Shown here: positions 6,426 through 17,042 of the stretch, one piece after another
Layout: every line of letters begins with the position of its first letter
Numbering within the stretch: position 1 is the first letter of the stretch
Assembly: GCA_016297405.1 (NCBI GenBank)
Contig: JAEDGP010000012.1
Span: 1 to 39,947 of the forward strand
DNA length: 39,947 nt
Direction of reading: 5' to 3'
DNA from: Treponema sp.
GTDB lineage: Bacteria; Spirochaetota; Spirochaetia; Treponematales; Treponemataceae
Translations under genes and position numbers: made by a program
Notes under the pieces: model-generated
Told to the model about the DNA's origin: nothing
Databases searched by the model: none
What the model saw: the letters and a program-made list of their open reading frames with translations, nothing else

Positions 6426-6473
6426 CAATTTTCACTAATAGACACCAATACCATTTTTAGATATGGGTTTTAC

Positions 6474-6502
6474 ATTTTACAAAATTAAAAAACTTTAGTC
6501 AA
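6474..6502 (-). promoter_or_regulatory. Sigma-70 promoter of the rpsP-khpA-rimM-trmD-rplS operon
   Basis: On the minus strand a -35 box TTGACT (6497-6502) and a -10 box TAAAAT (6474-6479) are separated by 17 nt, close to consensus. The predicted start is near 6467, giving a leader of about 74 nt containing the hairpin at 6409-6425. A second TTGACA lies just upstream but has no matching -10 at a suitable distance. Confidence 0.7.
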
Positions 6503-6525
6503 ACCTAACAATTGGAATATGTCAA

Positions 6526-6570
6526 ACAAAAAATGGGAGAACTACGCTTTTTTTGCGAAATTCTCCCATT
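6526..6570 (-). terminator. Intrinsic terminator after giant lipoprotein gene A
   Basis: On the minus strand the arms AATGGGAGAA (6561-6570 on plus coordinates) and TTCTCCCATT (6532-6541) form a 10-bp stem, with an inner GCG/CGC pairing, followed directly by a T-rich stretch. It lies about 20 bases past the stop of the 3419-aa gene and upstream of the rpsP promoter, separating the two transcription units. Confidence 0.85.
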
Positions 6571-6589
6571 CAATAGAACCTAAATTGAA

Positions 6590-9500
6590 CTATCGCTTCT
6601 GTGCCAATTCAATAAAGCCTTCATCTACCGCATATCCTACAACAGGATTTTTGGTTCCATTTCCATACACAATTGTACCATTACAGATGGAATAAGTTCC
6701 TTTATCAGCAACTGAAACAGTTTCGCCTTCAGGGAAATTATACATTACGCCAGCTGTGGAACCGGTTGTTGTCCAATCTTTAAGAACACCAACACTTACA
6801 GTATCTTCAATTGAAGCGCCTGAAGCTGGAACAAGGGAAACATTCCAGTTTGCCGTAAACTTTTCCCTCTCATCGGCGCCGGCCAAAGGTCTGCCAGATG
6901 ATGTTTTAGCAGTAAAGCCTACAGGATATGCAATTTTGGTATGACTTGCATAATTGCTCTTGTAGGAAATATATGGAATCCAAGGAGAAGCAACAGATTC
7001 TCGACCAACCGTAATCTGACAGCGGTCACCAACATCCTGATATGAATCCACAAGAACAGTATAAGGTGTAGCTGTAGGACTTGCCATATATGTGTAATAA
7101 AGATCGGCGCCGGAATTACTTACATAGGCAAAATGCATTCCCCCTTCTTCATCACAAGCAAGGGAAACATATTTTCCGCCCACAGTACTTACAGTCTTTT
7201 CCGCACTCCAGCTTACATTCGTGCCTGTTACAGAAGAGAAAGCGGCATATTTCAGCTTAAGCGAAGAATCTGCAGAATCATACCATGCAACCACTGCTGT
7301 ACCATTGTTCTTCAAAGCACCAACTGCCACATACGGACTTGTTGATGATGATTCAAGGACACTTACGTATTTATAGGCATTTCCTTTATCTCCAACATAT
7401 GATTCACTTGTAGAGTCAAACACTTTGCAGCTATGACCAATTTTTCCACCATCCTGACTTCCATCATCTACATTCGTAGTAGCCTTGTTCAAATCCTGTA
7501 GACCCATACCAATATCATTAGCAGTAGAACCCACAGAACCAATCCTAAACTTAACCTGTCCAAGACCATGGTCATAGTAAGCCACATAAACATACGTAGT
7601 TTCACCGCTCACATAAGTATCAACTTCTGGATTCTGAACACGGAATTCATCGGTAAATATAGTGGATCCTTTGTAATATGACGTATTTTCAATACGTCGT
7701 GCATTAATAACATTCTTATAGTTCAGATTCAACGAACCAACTGCATCTCCAACACTTCTGCTGAAGAACTGAAAGTTTGCAGAAACACCATTCGTTCCAG
7801 AAGTATCAGGAGACTGTGCAACTCCGTAAGCTTCACCATTCTGATCAAAAGCAAAGTTACCGTAATTGAATCCACCAAAATTTGAACCCATACGAGTCTG
7901 ACTCATTACCGTGGTTTTAGGAACAGCCGAAGAAACATAGCTGTAGTCCCCAACACGGTCAACCGCAGAAGAACTTGCTACATAGACTCCACTTTGGGAT
8001 ATAGTCTTATTATCCATTATTGTAGATGAGCTTGAAGAAGCGACTTTAAATTTCAGAGCAGCCTCATCCGACCAGTCAACCACATAATAATTTGAGCCGT
8101 TGTATGATTCTTTCACATCATTTGCAAGAGCCTTTACTGTAACAGTTCCAGGGTAAGAACCTGAGTTAGTATTATGACTATTGGAATCCCAAAGCCATAC
8201 ATAATAACTTGCCCAGGCAACCGGAAGATACAACTTGACTCCAGAACCACTGCCTTCTTCTGCCCTGTGTCCTGGCATATTGAAGTATCCGATAGCATTT
8301 TTGAAACTAAAACCAATGCGACCGCTATTTACAGTTTCACCCAAATATGGGCCGACCTTCATGTGAACATAGCTTGCTGCACTTCCCACAGGACTTGCGG
8401 CAACCTTAAAATTCCAAACATCAATTTTCATTGTATCTGTAAGCAAATCATTGTTCACACCATTTGAAAGCTTATTATATTGCGCATCATCATTGTTGCA
8501 ATTGTTCAGATTTTTAATGCCTGCAGAAGTTACTGAAATTCCGCCAGAAGCAAAATCCTCGCCTACATCAAGGGATATGTATTTTGAACCGCAAACAGTA
8601 TTCACATCACTTGCCTGTGCAGAACCTTTAGCTGAAGGCAAAAGAGGCAAAACGGTTGTGGAATCACCAGATACAGGCACTGTCACTTCTGCGGATGACC
8701 CGAAGTTCCATCCATAAACTTTTATAGTTTCGCCAACCCTAACAGGAAAGTTTCCGATTCCGGTTCTGGAGTAAACAGAAGCATTTGCCTTGCTGTATTC
8801 GCTAAGTCCCGTCCAGATTTCAGTTACATACGGAACCACATCCATTCTATAGCATGAAGTTTCTGCTCCCGATGCTGTCTGCACTGAACTTGTCAGGCTT
8901 GAATTATTCTTCCAGTCTTTTGCACTAATGCGAACAATCTGATCGATTCCAGTAACAGCAGGAAGATTTTCTGTATCAACTACCATAGTATAGGTTACCC
9001 GATGACCATCCTGACTGATTTCATCCTGATCAATAGTGAAAGAGCGGACGATAGAGCCTAACGAAGGTGTATAGGCAGACCATTTACCATTTGTATAGGT
9101 TGAAAGTGCATAATCAACCTCAAAAACATTGGCACTGATTGAAGAAAGGCGAACATCGTCATAAACCGTTCCCTGGATTTTCACCTTTCCAGAAACCTTT
9201 GGATCGCCATCATACTGAGTGCCGCTTGAAAGGCCATCATAACTTGTAGCTTTGCTGCCATCTGGGTTCAAGGCTTTCCAATGTTCTTCCAGTTCCACAT
9301 GACCGCTAATCTTTTCGTCAATAAAGACACTGTTATCTTTATCATCAGTCCAATGGAATGGAGAAATCTTTGCAAGCGGCTTGTTAATTTCGCTTGTCAT
9401 AAGGGTTACCGGAATCATAAGATGAGCCCACTGGCTTGTTGTTCCCTGAACAGTGCCGTCTGTTTTGTCCCAGAAAGTGAACGAAACATAAGGTTTTGTT

Positions 9501-12500
9501 GGATTGATGATTACACCACCTTTTTCGCTTACCTGCTCAGAAAGGGCATAAGAACCTTTATTCGTAGTACTGCTCAGTAAAACCGACTTTGAAGCAAGGG
9601 AAACAACGTTGCCGCTCTTGTAATTCTTGTAGTCAGCAGAATCCGACGAATCAGATTGAGTGAGAATGTAGCCAATTTCACCATTTCCGCCCACAAATTC
9701 AGGAACAACCGCAAGACCACTGATTACCTTAAAGCTCTCAGAAGCAAGCTGAACATCACTTTGGCTCATGCCGCTTATTGGGTTTATTGCAGAATAATAG
9801 CTGAATTCACCAAATGACTTTCCATTTGCTGTGGCTTTTTCTGAATCAACAGAAGTCACAATCTGTTTTGCATTATCGGCATTGAAGTCATATTTTCCGC
9901 TTCCGTTCAAATCGGTGGCCAACAGAACTTTCGTAAGGCGAGGACGATTATTTGTTACATTTGTACGAACATAGCCATGACTTACATTTCCTGCGTTATC
10001 CACAGCAACTGCATAAATGTCAACAGGTCCGTCCAAAATATTCTGAGAAGGAATGCTGGCTGTCCAGTTATAGCTTGAGCCAATCTGAGAAATAGATTCG
10101 CACATACCATCATTATCATCATTGATTATGCCAACCATATCGGAATCAATACTTTCGGTAAGCATGTGATCAACAACCTGAGCATAAATCGCTTCAACCA
10201 CTGTAAATGAAGTAGAAACTGTAGGAGAGATTGTTATTTCGCCATTTTCTTCATCAACTGAAAGAATCTTGCTGTAAACACCGCCAGCCTTTACAAGTCC
10301 ACCGGCACGAATATTCTTGTTGTTTGCCAGTGCTGAATGTCTGATTACATTATCAGCAGGGCGAATCGCACCAGTCAAATATAAAGCTGGTAGTTCATCG
10401 CTATTTATATAAACAGCTCCATTGGACTTTGAGACGCTTATCTGTGTTCTGTTTAATAAAGAAGGCCCCATTGAATACATAGGATTGTAGATTCCTGACG
10501 TAGAAGCAGTAGAACCATTATGCTTAAAATAGAAAGCAATATACTGCAATCCAGATCCTGATTCACTTACGATATCACCAAAAGTGAAGAATCCGTTGTT
10601 GTTCAAAACCGATGCATTCGAAGAAGCAGTTCCAAGCATCTTTCCATCTGCTTTTGATTTTAGACGAAGTTTTCCGCCGGCAGGATTCTGTTTTTCCGCA
10701 TTATCCGTATCATAGAAGGAAGGAGCTGTGCTATCCACATTAATGATTACAGTTTGAGTCTGCTCTCCATTATCACTATCTTTTACTTTAAGAACATAAT
10801 AAATCTGTCCAGACTGTCCACTGATATCCAGTTTCTGATTAATCTTATAGGTAGCCGCATCAGGCGAAACGTCAACCGGATTGATATCGATCATTGTCTG
10901 TCCAGATGAACTCATCTTCATCCACGAGATTCTGGAAACTTTCACATTATCAGCTACATCAGCTGTAAGATACCAGTCACCATTGGTTTCAATGGACTTG
11001 TCACTGATATACATGCCGGAAACGTATTCTCGTTCCACATTTACACTTCCAGAAGATGTTTTCTTCTGTACAAGCTTCACATTCTTGATTGTAGGTGTTT
11101 CGCCATCAATTATAATTTCTACAGGCTTTGTCCATGCACGAGTCTGATTATCATCATCAAAGGCGCGGACGCTAAGTGTCATGTAATTTATTGTCTTTCC
11201 ATCTACAATCTTAGTAAGGTAATTTGAAGACGAATCAACTGTATGCTTCCAGCTGTTGGTACCAGTCACATCAACAATTTCTCCGTCATTTATCTTAAGC
11301 TGAACTTTTTTTATGCTTACATTATCACTTGCACCACCATAAACGGTTACCTGTCCGCTTGTAGTAGCATTTTCTTCAGGAGATGAAATCCAGGCAGTTG
11401 GCTTTCCGCCTTCCGAATCAACAAGAACATAAAGCTCATTTCCTTTGTAATCCGTAGTTCTAACTGACGAATTGCCAGCGCTATCTTCCACAAGGAAATA
11501 GAACGGAACTTTGTATATTCCAGTTCCTTCACCCAATTCTTCCACGCAATATATAAATCCATTTGGAGTGGCAACTTCAGATTTCGCTGTTGCATAGTAA
11601 ATCAAACTGTCACTTGATTCATTTGAACCGCTGGCAAATGTAATTTCCCAGGATGCGGAAGTAGAAAGCGCTTTCCATCCATTCCGAGGGATTTTACCTT
11701 CACTCACATAATCATGCTGATCCCAATCAGGAATCATATATTTCACGCTCTTAATTGAAGAACCACCATCATCCTGAACAAGTCCCTTTACGCTTATTGC
11801 AGAAGAAACCGCATCGCTCATGCTGGCTGTAGGAGAAACAATCTGAACTTGTGGAGCTTCTGTATCGATAGTTACGTTCCTGAAAGCCTGGGCAAAGTTT
11901 CCGGCAGCATCACTAGCACTGATAATAATCTGCAATGACCCATCTGCAAAATCTGAAAGTTTCGAAACAGCAGTTTTGTTGCTTTCGTTGCCATAAAAAC
12001 GATAAGTATGGAGGGTGTTACCATCAGAGCTTTCTTTCCAGGTGCCGTTTACAAATACTTCTTTAGTGCTGCCGTCCAAAGCTTTTCCTTTAAGAGTCAA
12101 AACAACTGAATCGGAAGCAGAACCAAGCCCCACAACTTCGGTTATATCGCAGGATACCCAGATGGAATTGTCTTTTCCGCCAAGCACAAGATTAGAGGAC
12201 TCTGAATCCCAGACTTCATATCCACCAGATGTTTCAACAGCCGTCTGACTGCCTTTACCTATGAGCACAGAAAAGGACGGAGCTGTAACGTCATAACAGA
12301 ATGTAATTGGTGTAGAATCGTCATAGACTGTAGCATCAAGCTTTGAAGTCACATAGTTTTGTGAAAGCTTACTGTCCGCTCCTGTAGTGAATTCAGTTCC
12401 ATTTACATCCACAACCCTGAACTTCCATGAATTCAAGCCTTCTTTTTCTGTCTTACTGTCCATTGTCACAGACCATGAACCATCAGCTAAAACAGGAATT

Positions 12501-15500
12501 TCCTGTTCCACCTCTGATGTCGACAAGGAACCAGAGCCAGAAACCACAGTTTTTGTGTATTTACGGTACATCTTAAGTGCAACAGCACCTGTTGAATCCA
12601 CAAGACCATCATCATCACTGATAGTACCGCTTACAACACTTGTGTTGATTGAATTCGGGTCTTCTATTATTGAAGATTTATATGTAACTTTTGTCTTTAT
12701 GTTGGAAAGTTTGATTTCCGGACGGTCAGAATTCTGATCTATTGTTATATAAGCACAGTTTTTGGAAAGAAGTGCAGATTGTATACCAGCAGAAGACGGA
12801 GTACCGTTCACATTGCCGGCCATATCCGTAAATGATGCGTAAATATAACCCTTTTTTGCAGATGAAGCAGAATTAATATCAGTAGTATCAATGTCAGCAG
12901 TCCAGTTTGTACCGTCACAAGCAGAAAGCTTTCCATCTGAATCTGCATCTTTAAGATTAAGCTTTGTCCATGCAGAACCATCTGCACTCCAATAAACAGA
13001 CGGCACTGAACCTGCAGCAACATTTGCGTCATTCACAGAACCACCAATCTGCACCTTTTTGTTCAATACCTTTCCCACACCAGAAGTAATTGTAACCACT
13101 GGCGCAACAGTATCCACAATCAGGCTGCCGACAGGAATATATTCACTTACATTGCCAGCATCATCAAATGCACGAACATAAATGTCATGTCCTCCGTCGG
13201 ACAAAGAGGTCAAGGTATCACCTGACTGATAAGAAAGCGGAACATCAGAAACTGTCATTGGCTCGTCTTCAGTACCTGCAACGCTGACAGCTGAATCAAG
13301 AACCAAATTTTTAAGGACGTAGGTCTTATCGGCACTGATTTCGATATTCTTTATGCCGCTAGTCAATGTACCGCTCAAGTCCGACGATGCTTTTTCATCG
13401 GCAAAAGCATAATCAACATCAAATGACTGACTTGTTTTCAGAACAAGATTTTCTGTCATGGATGCAAAGGAAGAAACCGGTTTTGCCGTATCGATTTTGA
13501 ACGAAATCTCTTTTGGCGCACTTGTATTTCCAACCGCATCAGTTGCCCAAACATAAATTTTTGTAACGCCATTAGCAGAAACCGTATTTTCGCTGGCACC
13601 AGCAGCGGCAAAGTTCACTTCATCCAGACTGTAGACAATCCAGTTTTTTGTTGATGCAGAAACATTGCCGTTTTCATCACAGCGCTGCCCTTGATTCAAG
13701 GCAATTCTCTGGTTTTCTGCTGCATCGGCTTTGAACGAATACTTTACGCTGTCCATGCCGCTTTTATATATGCCTGTATCAGACACCCAAACCTTAATTT
13801 CCTGAGATCTTGAATTGCTCCATGAAGGATTTGCAAATTTCACATCCGGAGAGCCATCATCTACAAAGCATACAAGTTCTGTTTCTGCCACATTTCCATA
13901 AATATCCGCAGCTTCATAAACAAAATGCTGTTCCCTTGTGCCAGAAACTACATACGAAGCATTGATTGTATTTGCCCAGGAAACAGACCCTGTTGTTCCA
14001 GTAACAGAAATCGTATCTGGCTTATCATCGGTTCTTGCGTTGATATAATCTGCAATCGGGCCGCCATTTTTATTCCAGGTTTTTCCTTCAGAATCATAAG
14101 CCATTTTGTACAATTTTATTGAAGAAATATGATCTTTCGAAGTTATGGAAAGGGTTCCCTTAAGATCAATTGGCTTTGCTGATGCAACGACAACTTCGTT
14201 GTTTGCAAGAGAAATGGCAGTATCACTTCCACCACGGAACGCCTGAGTGATTTTCATCAGCATTTTGTTATCATAAACACCGATAAAATATGAACTTTCC
14301 TTTTCATTTTTAAATTCAGAATCAACGGCTTTTACCACAACTTTATAATTTCCCTGAACTGACGGAACCGTATAATTTACGGCATAAGATTTTGCTTTAT
14401 TCGTGGAAAAAGTTCTTGTATAACCGCTGGTAACGCCATCATCTGAAATGAGGTTTCCATTTTTATCTGTTACTTTCAGATAAACCACATCAAGACCATC
14501 ATCATCACTTACAGTCACGTTAAAGATATTGTTTGATTTTGAACCAAACATATTTCTTTCGCTAGTAACCTCAGTCCATGAAGTAACCGTCTGGCTATCT
14601 TTTAAGGTTCCTGTAGAAGAAATTTCAGGAATATCCGTACTCTGGTCAACAGCAAAAATCAGTGAAGTATCAGAAACTTTATTCGAAGCCTTGTCTGTTG
14701 AAACAAGTTTGAAGGAAAGGTTTTTGCCGTCTCCAAACTCTCTTGTATCAATGACCTGCTCAAAAGCTGTATTGTCCCCAAAAGAATAATCTTTAGAAAT
14801 CGTTCCATCACTTACGGTGAGCACAGAAAGCAATGGATTTCTTTCAATAACAGAGCCAGAGAATGTAACCTTTCCGTTTATTTTGGAAACAATTACCTCA
14901 TCAACATCTGCATTCACAGCAACCGGAGAAACCGAAACTTTATTGATTACAGGAATCTTTTTGTCGATTGTAACCGTTCTGCTGGCAGTGGATGAAAGAC
15001 CAGGCACATCCGTAGTAGTGATTTTTGCAGAATATTTATAAAGATTACCATCGAGAGGAAGGCATGATGTATATCCATTTTGTTTCGTCTGAACACCATT
15101 TTTAAGATCGAATCGCCATGATTCTTTATGGGAGTCAAAAGCCCCGTCTGAAGGCACACCACTGCCAGTGATTGTTCCAACCACAAGGGGATTGTTTTCT
15201 TCATCATTATTCATCAGGTCATAAACCGTAACTTCATAGCTTACGCCGGCAATATTGGATTCAGTCGATCTGGAAGTACCAGTATATATCAAAGACGAAT
15301 CGGCATTACTCAGAGTATCTTCCACAGGCAGCGACAAAATCAATTCCGGTGCAGTACCTGACGCCTGACCTAAAAATCCATAGAACTGATTATTTGTCAC
15401 AAAATCAAACCCTTCGGTATCTACGCCACTGGCGGCCAAAAGGTAATATTTGCCAGATTCAACATTGTCGGGCAAAGTAACATCTGCTGTAAAACTTGTT

Positions 15501-16849
15501 ACGCTGCCAGAACCAGCCTGTTCAACATTAAAATCCTTCAGACAAACTGCCTGATCTGATTTTTCATAGATGATAAGCTGTGACACAGGATCTGAATATA
15601 TTCTTGCAATCAATTCTGCGGTAATTTCGCTTTTTTCAAACGGTCCAAAGAAAATCACTTTCAATGTTTTTGGATAGAATGTGGTATTGTTCAAACCGCT
15701 TACTGCATTGAATCCTACAGACGCGCTTTTTGAAGATTTATGCGAACCTACATCTGTTCCGGTAAAACCATAGCCAATAAATTCATATTTTGGAGAAGCA
15801 TTTTTGTTCAAAGTGAAAGCAAGCTGCTGCTGCCCCTCTGCACTGGTATCAAGTACATTTGCCTGAAGAAACTCCAGCACTTCCGCCTGCTTTTCGGCTG
15901 AAATAACATTTTTATCGTAAGTGCCATTCCAAATGGATTTTATATCGCTTGGCTCCAGATTCGCAATTGCGGAAGAAGCTGCGCTCATAAGATTATCGCG
16001 GATGGTATCATTCAACCAAAGACTGGTTGTTTCATTTCCTGTAGTATTATTTTCTACTACATCATCTGTATAGACAGGATGGCTGTAGACTTTTGCAGAA
16101 TCCACAAGACGCACAGAGCAATAGTAGCTTTGGTTGCCGTTTGAATCTGGTGCAGTATATATGCTCGTATATCGGGTATGAGTTTCTTTTGTGGTGTTGC
16201 TTTCATCATATTTTGCAAAAGTAACGCTTGTGCCCCCAGTAATTTCCACATTCTGCTGGTTCCATGCCACCAGGGAATTCTTTGAAGAATCAAAAACAGT
16301 GACTTCCATCGTCTTCACTTCATGATCTTCCGTAATGGTTCCGTTAACTTTAAACACAGATCCATATTTTGAAGCATTTGTCATCTGGGTGTTATTCGGA
16401 CTTGAGACAAAGAAAACCGGAGCCGTATTGTCAATTTCAAAGCTACGGGAACTTATGCCGGATTTTCTTCCGGAGCTGTCTTTTGCAGTTACATCAACAG
16501 AATATTTTCCGTCCTTAAAATCCCATTTGCCGTCTTTAAAAGAATTCAAACTGATTTTCCAGGTCTTCTTATCGATAGAAACATTTTTGTAAGTAACTGA
16601 AGTTTGGGTTTCGTTGTTTTTTACCACAACTTCCATGCTGGCCACACCCTTATCATCCTGGCAGGTACCTGCAAGAACAAAGGTATCCCTAATTATCGCC
16701 CCGGAAGGTGGATAAGTTATGGAAATCACTGGTGCCTGGGTATCAACAGAATCCCCAAGACCAACTTCACAAGACAAAATGCCGTTAAAAAAAACTAATG
16801 ATGCAACAAACGAAAACACAACGCCAAAAACTGAACAACTCTTCTTCAT
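6590..16849 (-). CDS. Giant Ig-like repeat lipoprotein A (3419 aa)
   Basis: An envelope lipoprotein by its signal peptide: MKK, a hydrophobic core, then ILSC with Cys27 as the lipidated residue. The mature start CEVGLGDSVDTQAP is shared with the two paralogues upstream. From about residue 28 to 2300 there are roughly 14 Ig-like modules, each beginning with a form of IDxxxP (for example EIDNTAPVFFVSSP, VDTVAPVVTI, IDQNSDRPEIKL) and ending with a D-G-x-Y...A-x-D-x-A-G-N strand. An EF-hand-like loop DADSDGKLSACD lies at residues 1301-1312, and a weaker one, DLNGSGKYDF, at 2313. An IPT/TIG-like domain follows MDVVPYV at about 2666. Residues about 3000-3419 hold beta-propeller-like motifs (YVAYYDHGLGQVKFR, VVAWYDSADSSLKLKYA, IPYISYKS) and end VVGYAVDEGF. 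I start it at ATG 16849 rather than GTG 16855; the ribosome binding site is weak. This is the most diverged of the three copies. An adhesin or envelope-scaffold role is likely but not shown. Confidence 0.9.
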   Translation of the reverse strand: MKKSCSVFGVVFSFVASLVFFNGILSCEVGLGDSVDTQAPVISITYPPSGAIIRDTFVLAGTCQDDKGVASMEVVVKNNETQTSVTYKNVSIDKKTWKISLNSFKDGKWDFKDGKYSVDVTAKDSSGRKSGISSRSFEIDNTAPVFFVSSPNNTQMTNASKYGSVFKVNGTITEDHEVKTMEVTVFDSSKNSLVAWNQQNVEITGGTSVTFAKYDESNTTKETHTRYTSIYTAPDSNGNQSYYCSVRLVDSAKVYSHPVYTDDVVENNTTGNETTSLWLNDTIRDNLMSAASSAIANLEPSDIKSIWNGTYDKNVISAEKQAEVLEFLQANVLDTSAEGQQQLAFTLNKNASPKYEFIGYGFTGTDVGSHKSSKSASVGFNAVSGLNNTTFYPKTLKVIFFGPFEKSEITAELIARIYSDPVSQLIIYEKSDQAVCLKDFNVEQAGSGSVTSFTADVTLPDNVESGKYYLLAASGVDTEGFDFVTNNQFYGFLGQASGTAPELILSLPVEDTLSNADSSLIYTGTSRSTESNIAGVSYEVTVYDLMNNDEENNPLVVGTITGSGVPSDGAFDSHKESWRFDLKNGVQTKQNGYTSCLPLDGNLYKYSAKITTTDVPGLSSTASRTVTIDKKIPVINKVSVSPVAVNADVDEVIVSKINGKVTFSGSVIERNPLLSVLTVSDGTISKDYSFGDNTAFEQVIDTREFGDGKNLSFKLVSTDKASNKVSDTSLIFAVDQSTDIPEISSTGTLKDSQTVTSWTEVTSERNMFGSKSNNIFNVTVSDDDGLDVVYLKVTDKNGNLISDDGVTSGYTRTFSTNKAKSYAVNYTVPSVQGNYKVVVKAVDSEFKNEKESSYFIGVYDNKMLMKITQAFRGGSDTAISLANNEVVVASAKPIDLKGTLSITSKDHISSIKLYKMAYDSEGKTWNKNGGPIADYINARTDDKPDTISVTGTTGSVSWANTINASYVVSGTREQHFVYEAADIYGNVAETELVCFVDDGSPDVKFANPSWSNSRSQEIKVWVSDTGIYKSGMDSVKYSFKADAAENQRIALNQGQRCDENGNVSASTKNWIVYSLDEVNFAAAGASENTVSANGVTKIYVWATDAVGNTSAPKEISFKIDTAKPVSSFASMTENLVLKTSQSFDVDYAFADEKASSDLSGTLTSGIKNIEISADKTYVLKNLVLDSAVSVAGTEDEPMTVSDVPLSYQSGDTLTSLSDGGHDIYVRAFDDAGNVSEYIPVGSLIVDTVAPVVTITSGVGKVLNKKVQIGGSVNDANVAAGSVPSVYWSADGSAWTKLNLKDADSDGKLSACDGTNWTADIDTTDINSASSAKKGYIYASFTDMAGNVNGTPSSAGIQSALLSKNCAYITIDQNSDRPEIKLSNIKTKVTYKSSIIEDPNSINTSVVSGTISDDDGLVDSTGAVALKMYRKYTKTVVSGSGSLSTSEVEQEIPVLADGSWSVTMDSKTEKEGLNSWKFRVVDVNGTEFTTGADSKLSQNYVTSKLDATVYDDSTPITFCYDVTAPSFSVLIGKGSQTAVETSGGYEVWDSESSNLVLGGKDNSIWVSCDITEVVGLGSASDSVVLTLKGKALDGSTKEVFVNGTWKESSDGNTLHTYRFYGNESNKTAVSKLSDFADGSLQIIISASDAAGNFAQAFRNVTIDTEAPQVQIVSPTASMSDAVSSAISVKGLVQDDGGSSIKSVKYMIPDWDQHDYVSEGKIPRNGWKALSTSASWEITFASGSNESSDSLIYYATAKSEVATPNGFIYCVEELGEGTGIYKVPFYFLVEDSAGNSSVRTTDYKGNELYVLVDSEGGKPTAWISSPEENATTSGQVTVYGGASDNVSIKKVQLKINDGEIVDVTGTNSWKHTVDSSSNYLTKIVDGKTINYMTLSVRAFDDDNQTRAWTKPVEIIIDGETPTIKNVKLVQKKTSSGSVNVEREYVSGMYISDKSIETNGDWYLTADVADNVKVSRISWMKMSSSGQTMIDINPVDVSPDAATYKINQKLDISGQSGQIYYVLKVKDSDNGEQTQTVIINVDSTAPSFYDTDNAEKQNPAGGKLRLKSKADGKMLGTASSNASVLNNNGFFTFGDIVSESGSGLQYIAFYFKHNGSTASTSGIYNPMYSMGPSLLNRTQISVSKSNGAVYINSDELPALYLTGAIRPADNVIRHSALANNKNIRAGGLVKAGGVYSKILSVDEENGEITISPTVSTSFTVVEAIYAQVVDHMLTESIDSDMVGIINDDNDGMCESISQIGSSYNWTASIPSQNILDGPVDIYAVAVDNAGNVSHGYVRTNVTNNRPRLTKVLLATDLNGSGKYDFNADNAKQIVTSVDSEKATANGKSFGEFSYYSAINPISGMSQSDVQLASESFKVISGLAVVPEFVGGNGEIGYILTQSDSSDSADYKNYKSGNVVSLASKSVLLSSTTNKGSYALSEQVSEKGGVIINPTKPYVSFTFWDKTDGTVQGTTSQWAHLMIPVTLMTSEINKPLAKISPFHWTDDKDNSVFIDEKISGHVELEEHWKALNPDGSKATSYDGLSSGTQYDGDPKVSGKVKIQGTVYDDVRLSSISANVFEVDYALSTYTNGKWSAYTPSLGSIVRSFTIDQDEISQDGHRVTYTMVVDTENLPAVTGIDQIVRISAKDWKNNSSLTSSVQTASGAETSCYRMDVVPYVTEIWTGLSEYSKANASVYSRTGIGNFPVRVGETIKVYGWNFGSSAEVTVPVSGDSTTVLPLLPSAKGSAQASDVNTVCGSKYISLDVGEDFASGGISVTSAGIKNLNNCNNDDAQYNKLSNGVNNDLLTDTMKIDVWNFKVAASPVGSAASYVHMKVGPYLGETVNSGRIGFSFKNAIGYFNMPGHRAEEGSGSGVKLYLPVAWASYYVWLWDSNSHNTNSGSYPGTVTVKALANDVKESYNGSNYYVVDWSDEAALKFKVASSSSSTIMDNKTISQSGVYVASSSAVDRVGDYSYVSSAVPKTTVMSQTRMGSNFGGFNYGNFAFDQNGEAYGVAQSPDTSGTNGVSANFQFFSRSVGDAVGSLNLNYKNVINARRIENTSYYKGSTIFTDEFRVQNPEVDTYVSGETTYVYVAYYDHGLGQVKFRIGSVGSTANDIGMGLQDLNKATTNVDDGSQDGGKIGHSCKVFDSTSESYVGDKGNAYKYVSVLESSSTSPYVAVGALKNNGTAVVAWYDSADSSLKLKYAAFSSVTGTNVSWSAEKTVSTVGGKYVSLACDEEGGMHFAYVSNSGADLYYTYMASPTATPYTVLVDSYQDVGDRCQITVGRESVASPWIPYISYKSNYASHTKIAYPVGFTAKTSSGRPLAGADEREKFTANWNVSLVPASGASIEDTVSVGVLKDWTTTGSTAGVMYNFPEGETVSVADKGTYSICNGTIVYGNGTKNPVVGYAVDEGFIELAQKR

Positions 16850-16899
16850 AAACACCCAAAATAAAAGATTTTTTTTTAGCGGTAAAAATACCTATCTTA

Positions 16900-16927
16900 A
16901 TTATCGTATATTTTCGCCAAAAATCAA
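16900..16927 (-). promoter_or_regulatory. Promoter of giant lipoprotein gene A
   Basis: On the minus strand TTGATT (16922-16927) and GATAAT (16900-16905) are separated by 16 nt. The predicted start is near 16893, giving a leader of about 45 nt that contains a run of nine A (plus-strand T run 16869-16877). It sits after the terminator of gene B, so gene A can be transcribed on its own. Confidence 0.5.
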
Positions 16928-16987
16928 TTTAAAACCACTTTTTTAATTAATAACATCAGTGCCTGGGGATTTTATAACAAATATTTA

Positions 16988-17020
16988 TAAAAAAGGTGGC
17001 CCGCAAAATTGCGGGCCACC
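16988..17020 (-). terminator. Strong intrinsic terminator after giant lipoprotein gene B
   Basis: The arms GGTGGCCCGCAA and TTGCGGGCCACC (16995-17020) are a perfect GC-rich inverted repeat with a tiny A/T loop, followed on the minus strand by TTTTTTATAA. It begins about 22 bases past the gene B stop codon and is the strongest terminator in the window. Confidence 0.95.
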
Positions 17021-17042
17021 AGGAGGCTATAACTTTTTTATT

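Noticed and set aside
6394..6435. Longer N-terminus for ribosomal protein S16
   Set aside because: It would translate the GGAGG site and the leader hairpin; GTG 6393 gives the conserved N-terminus.
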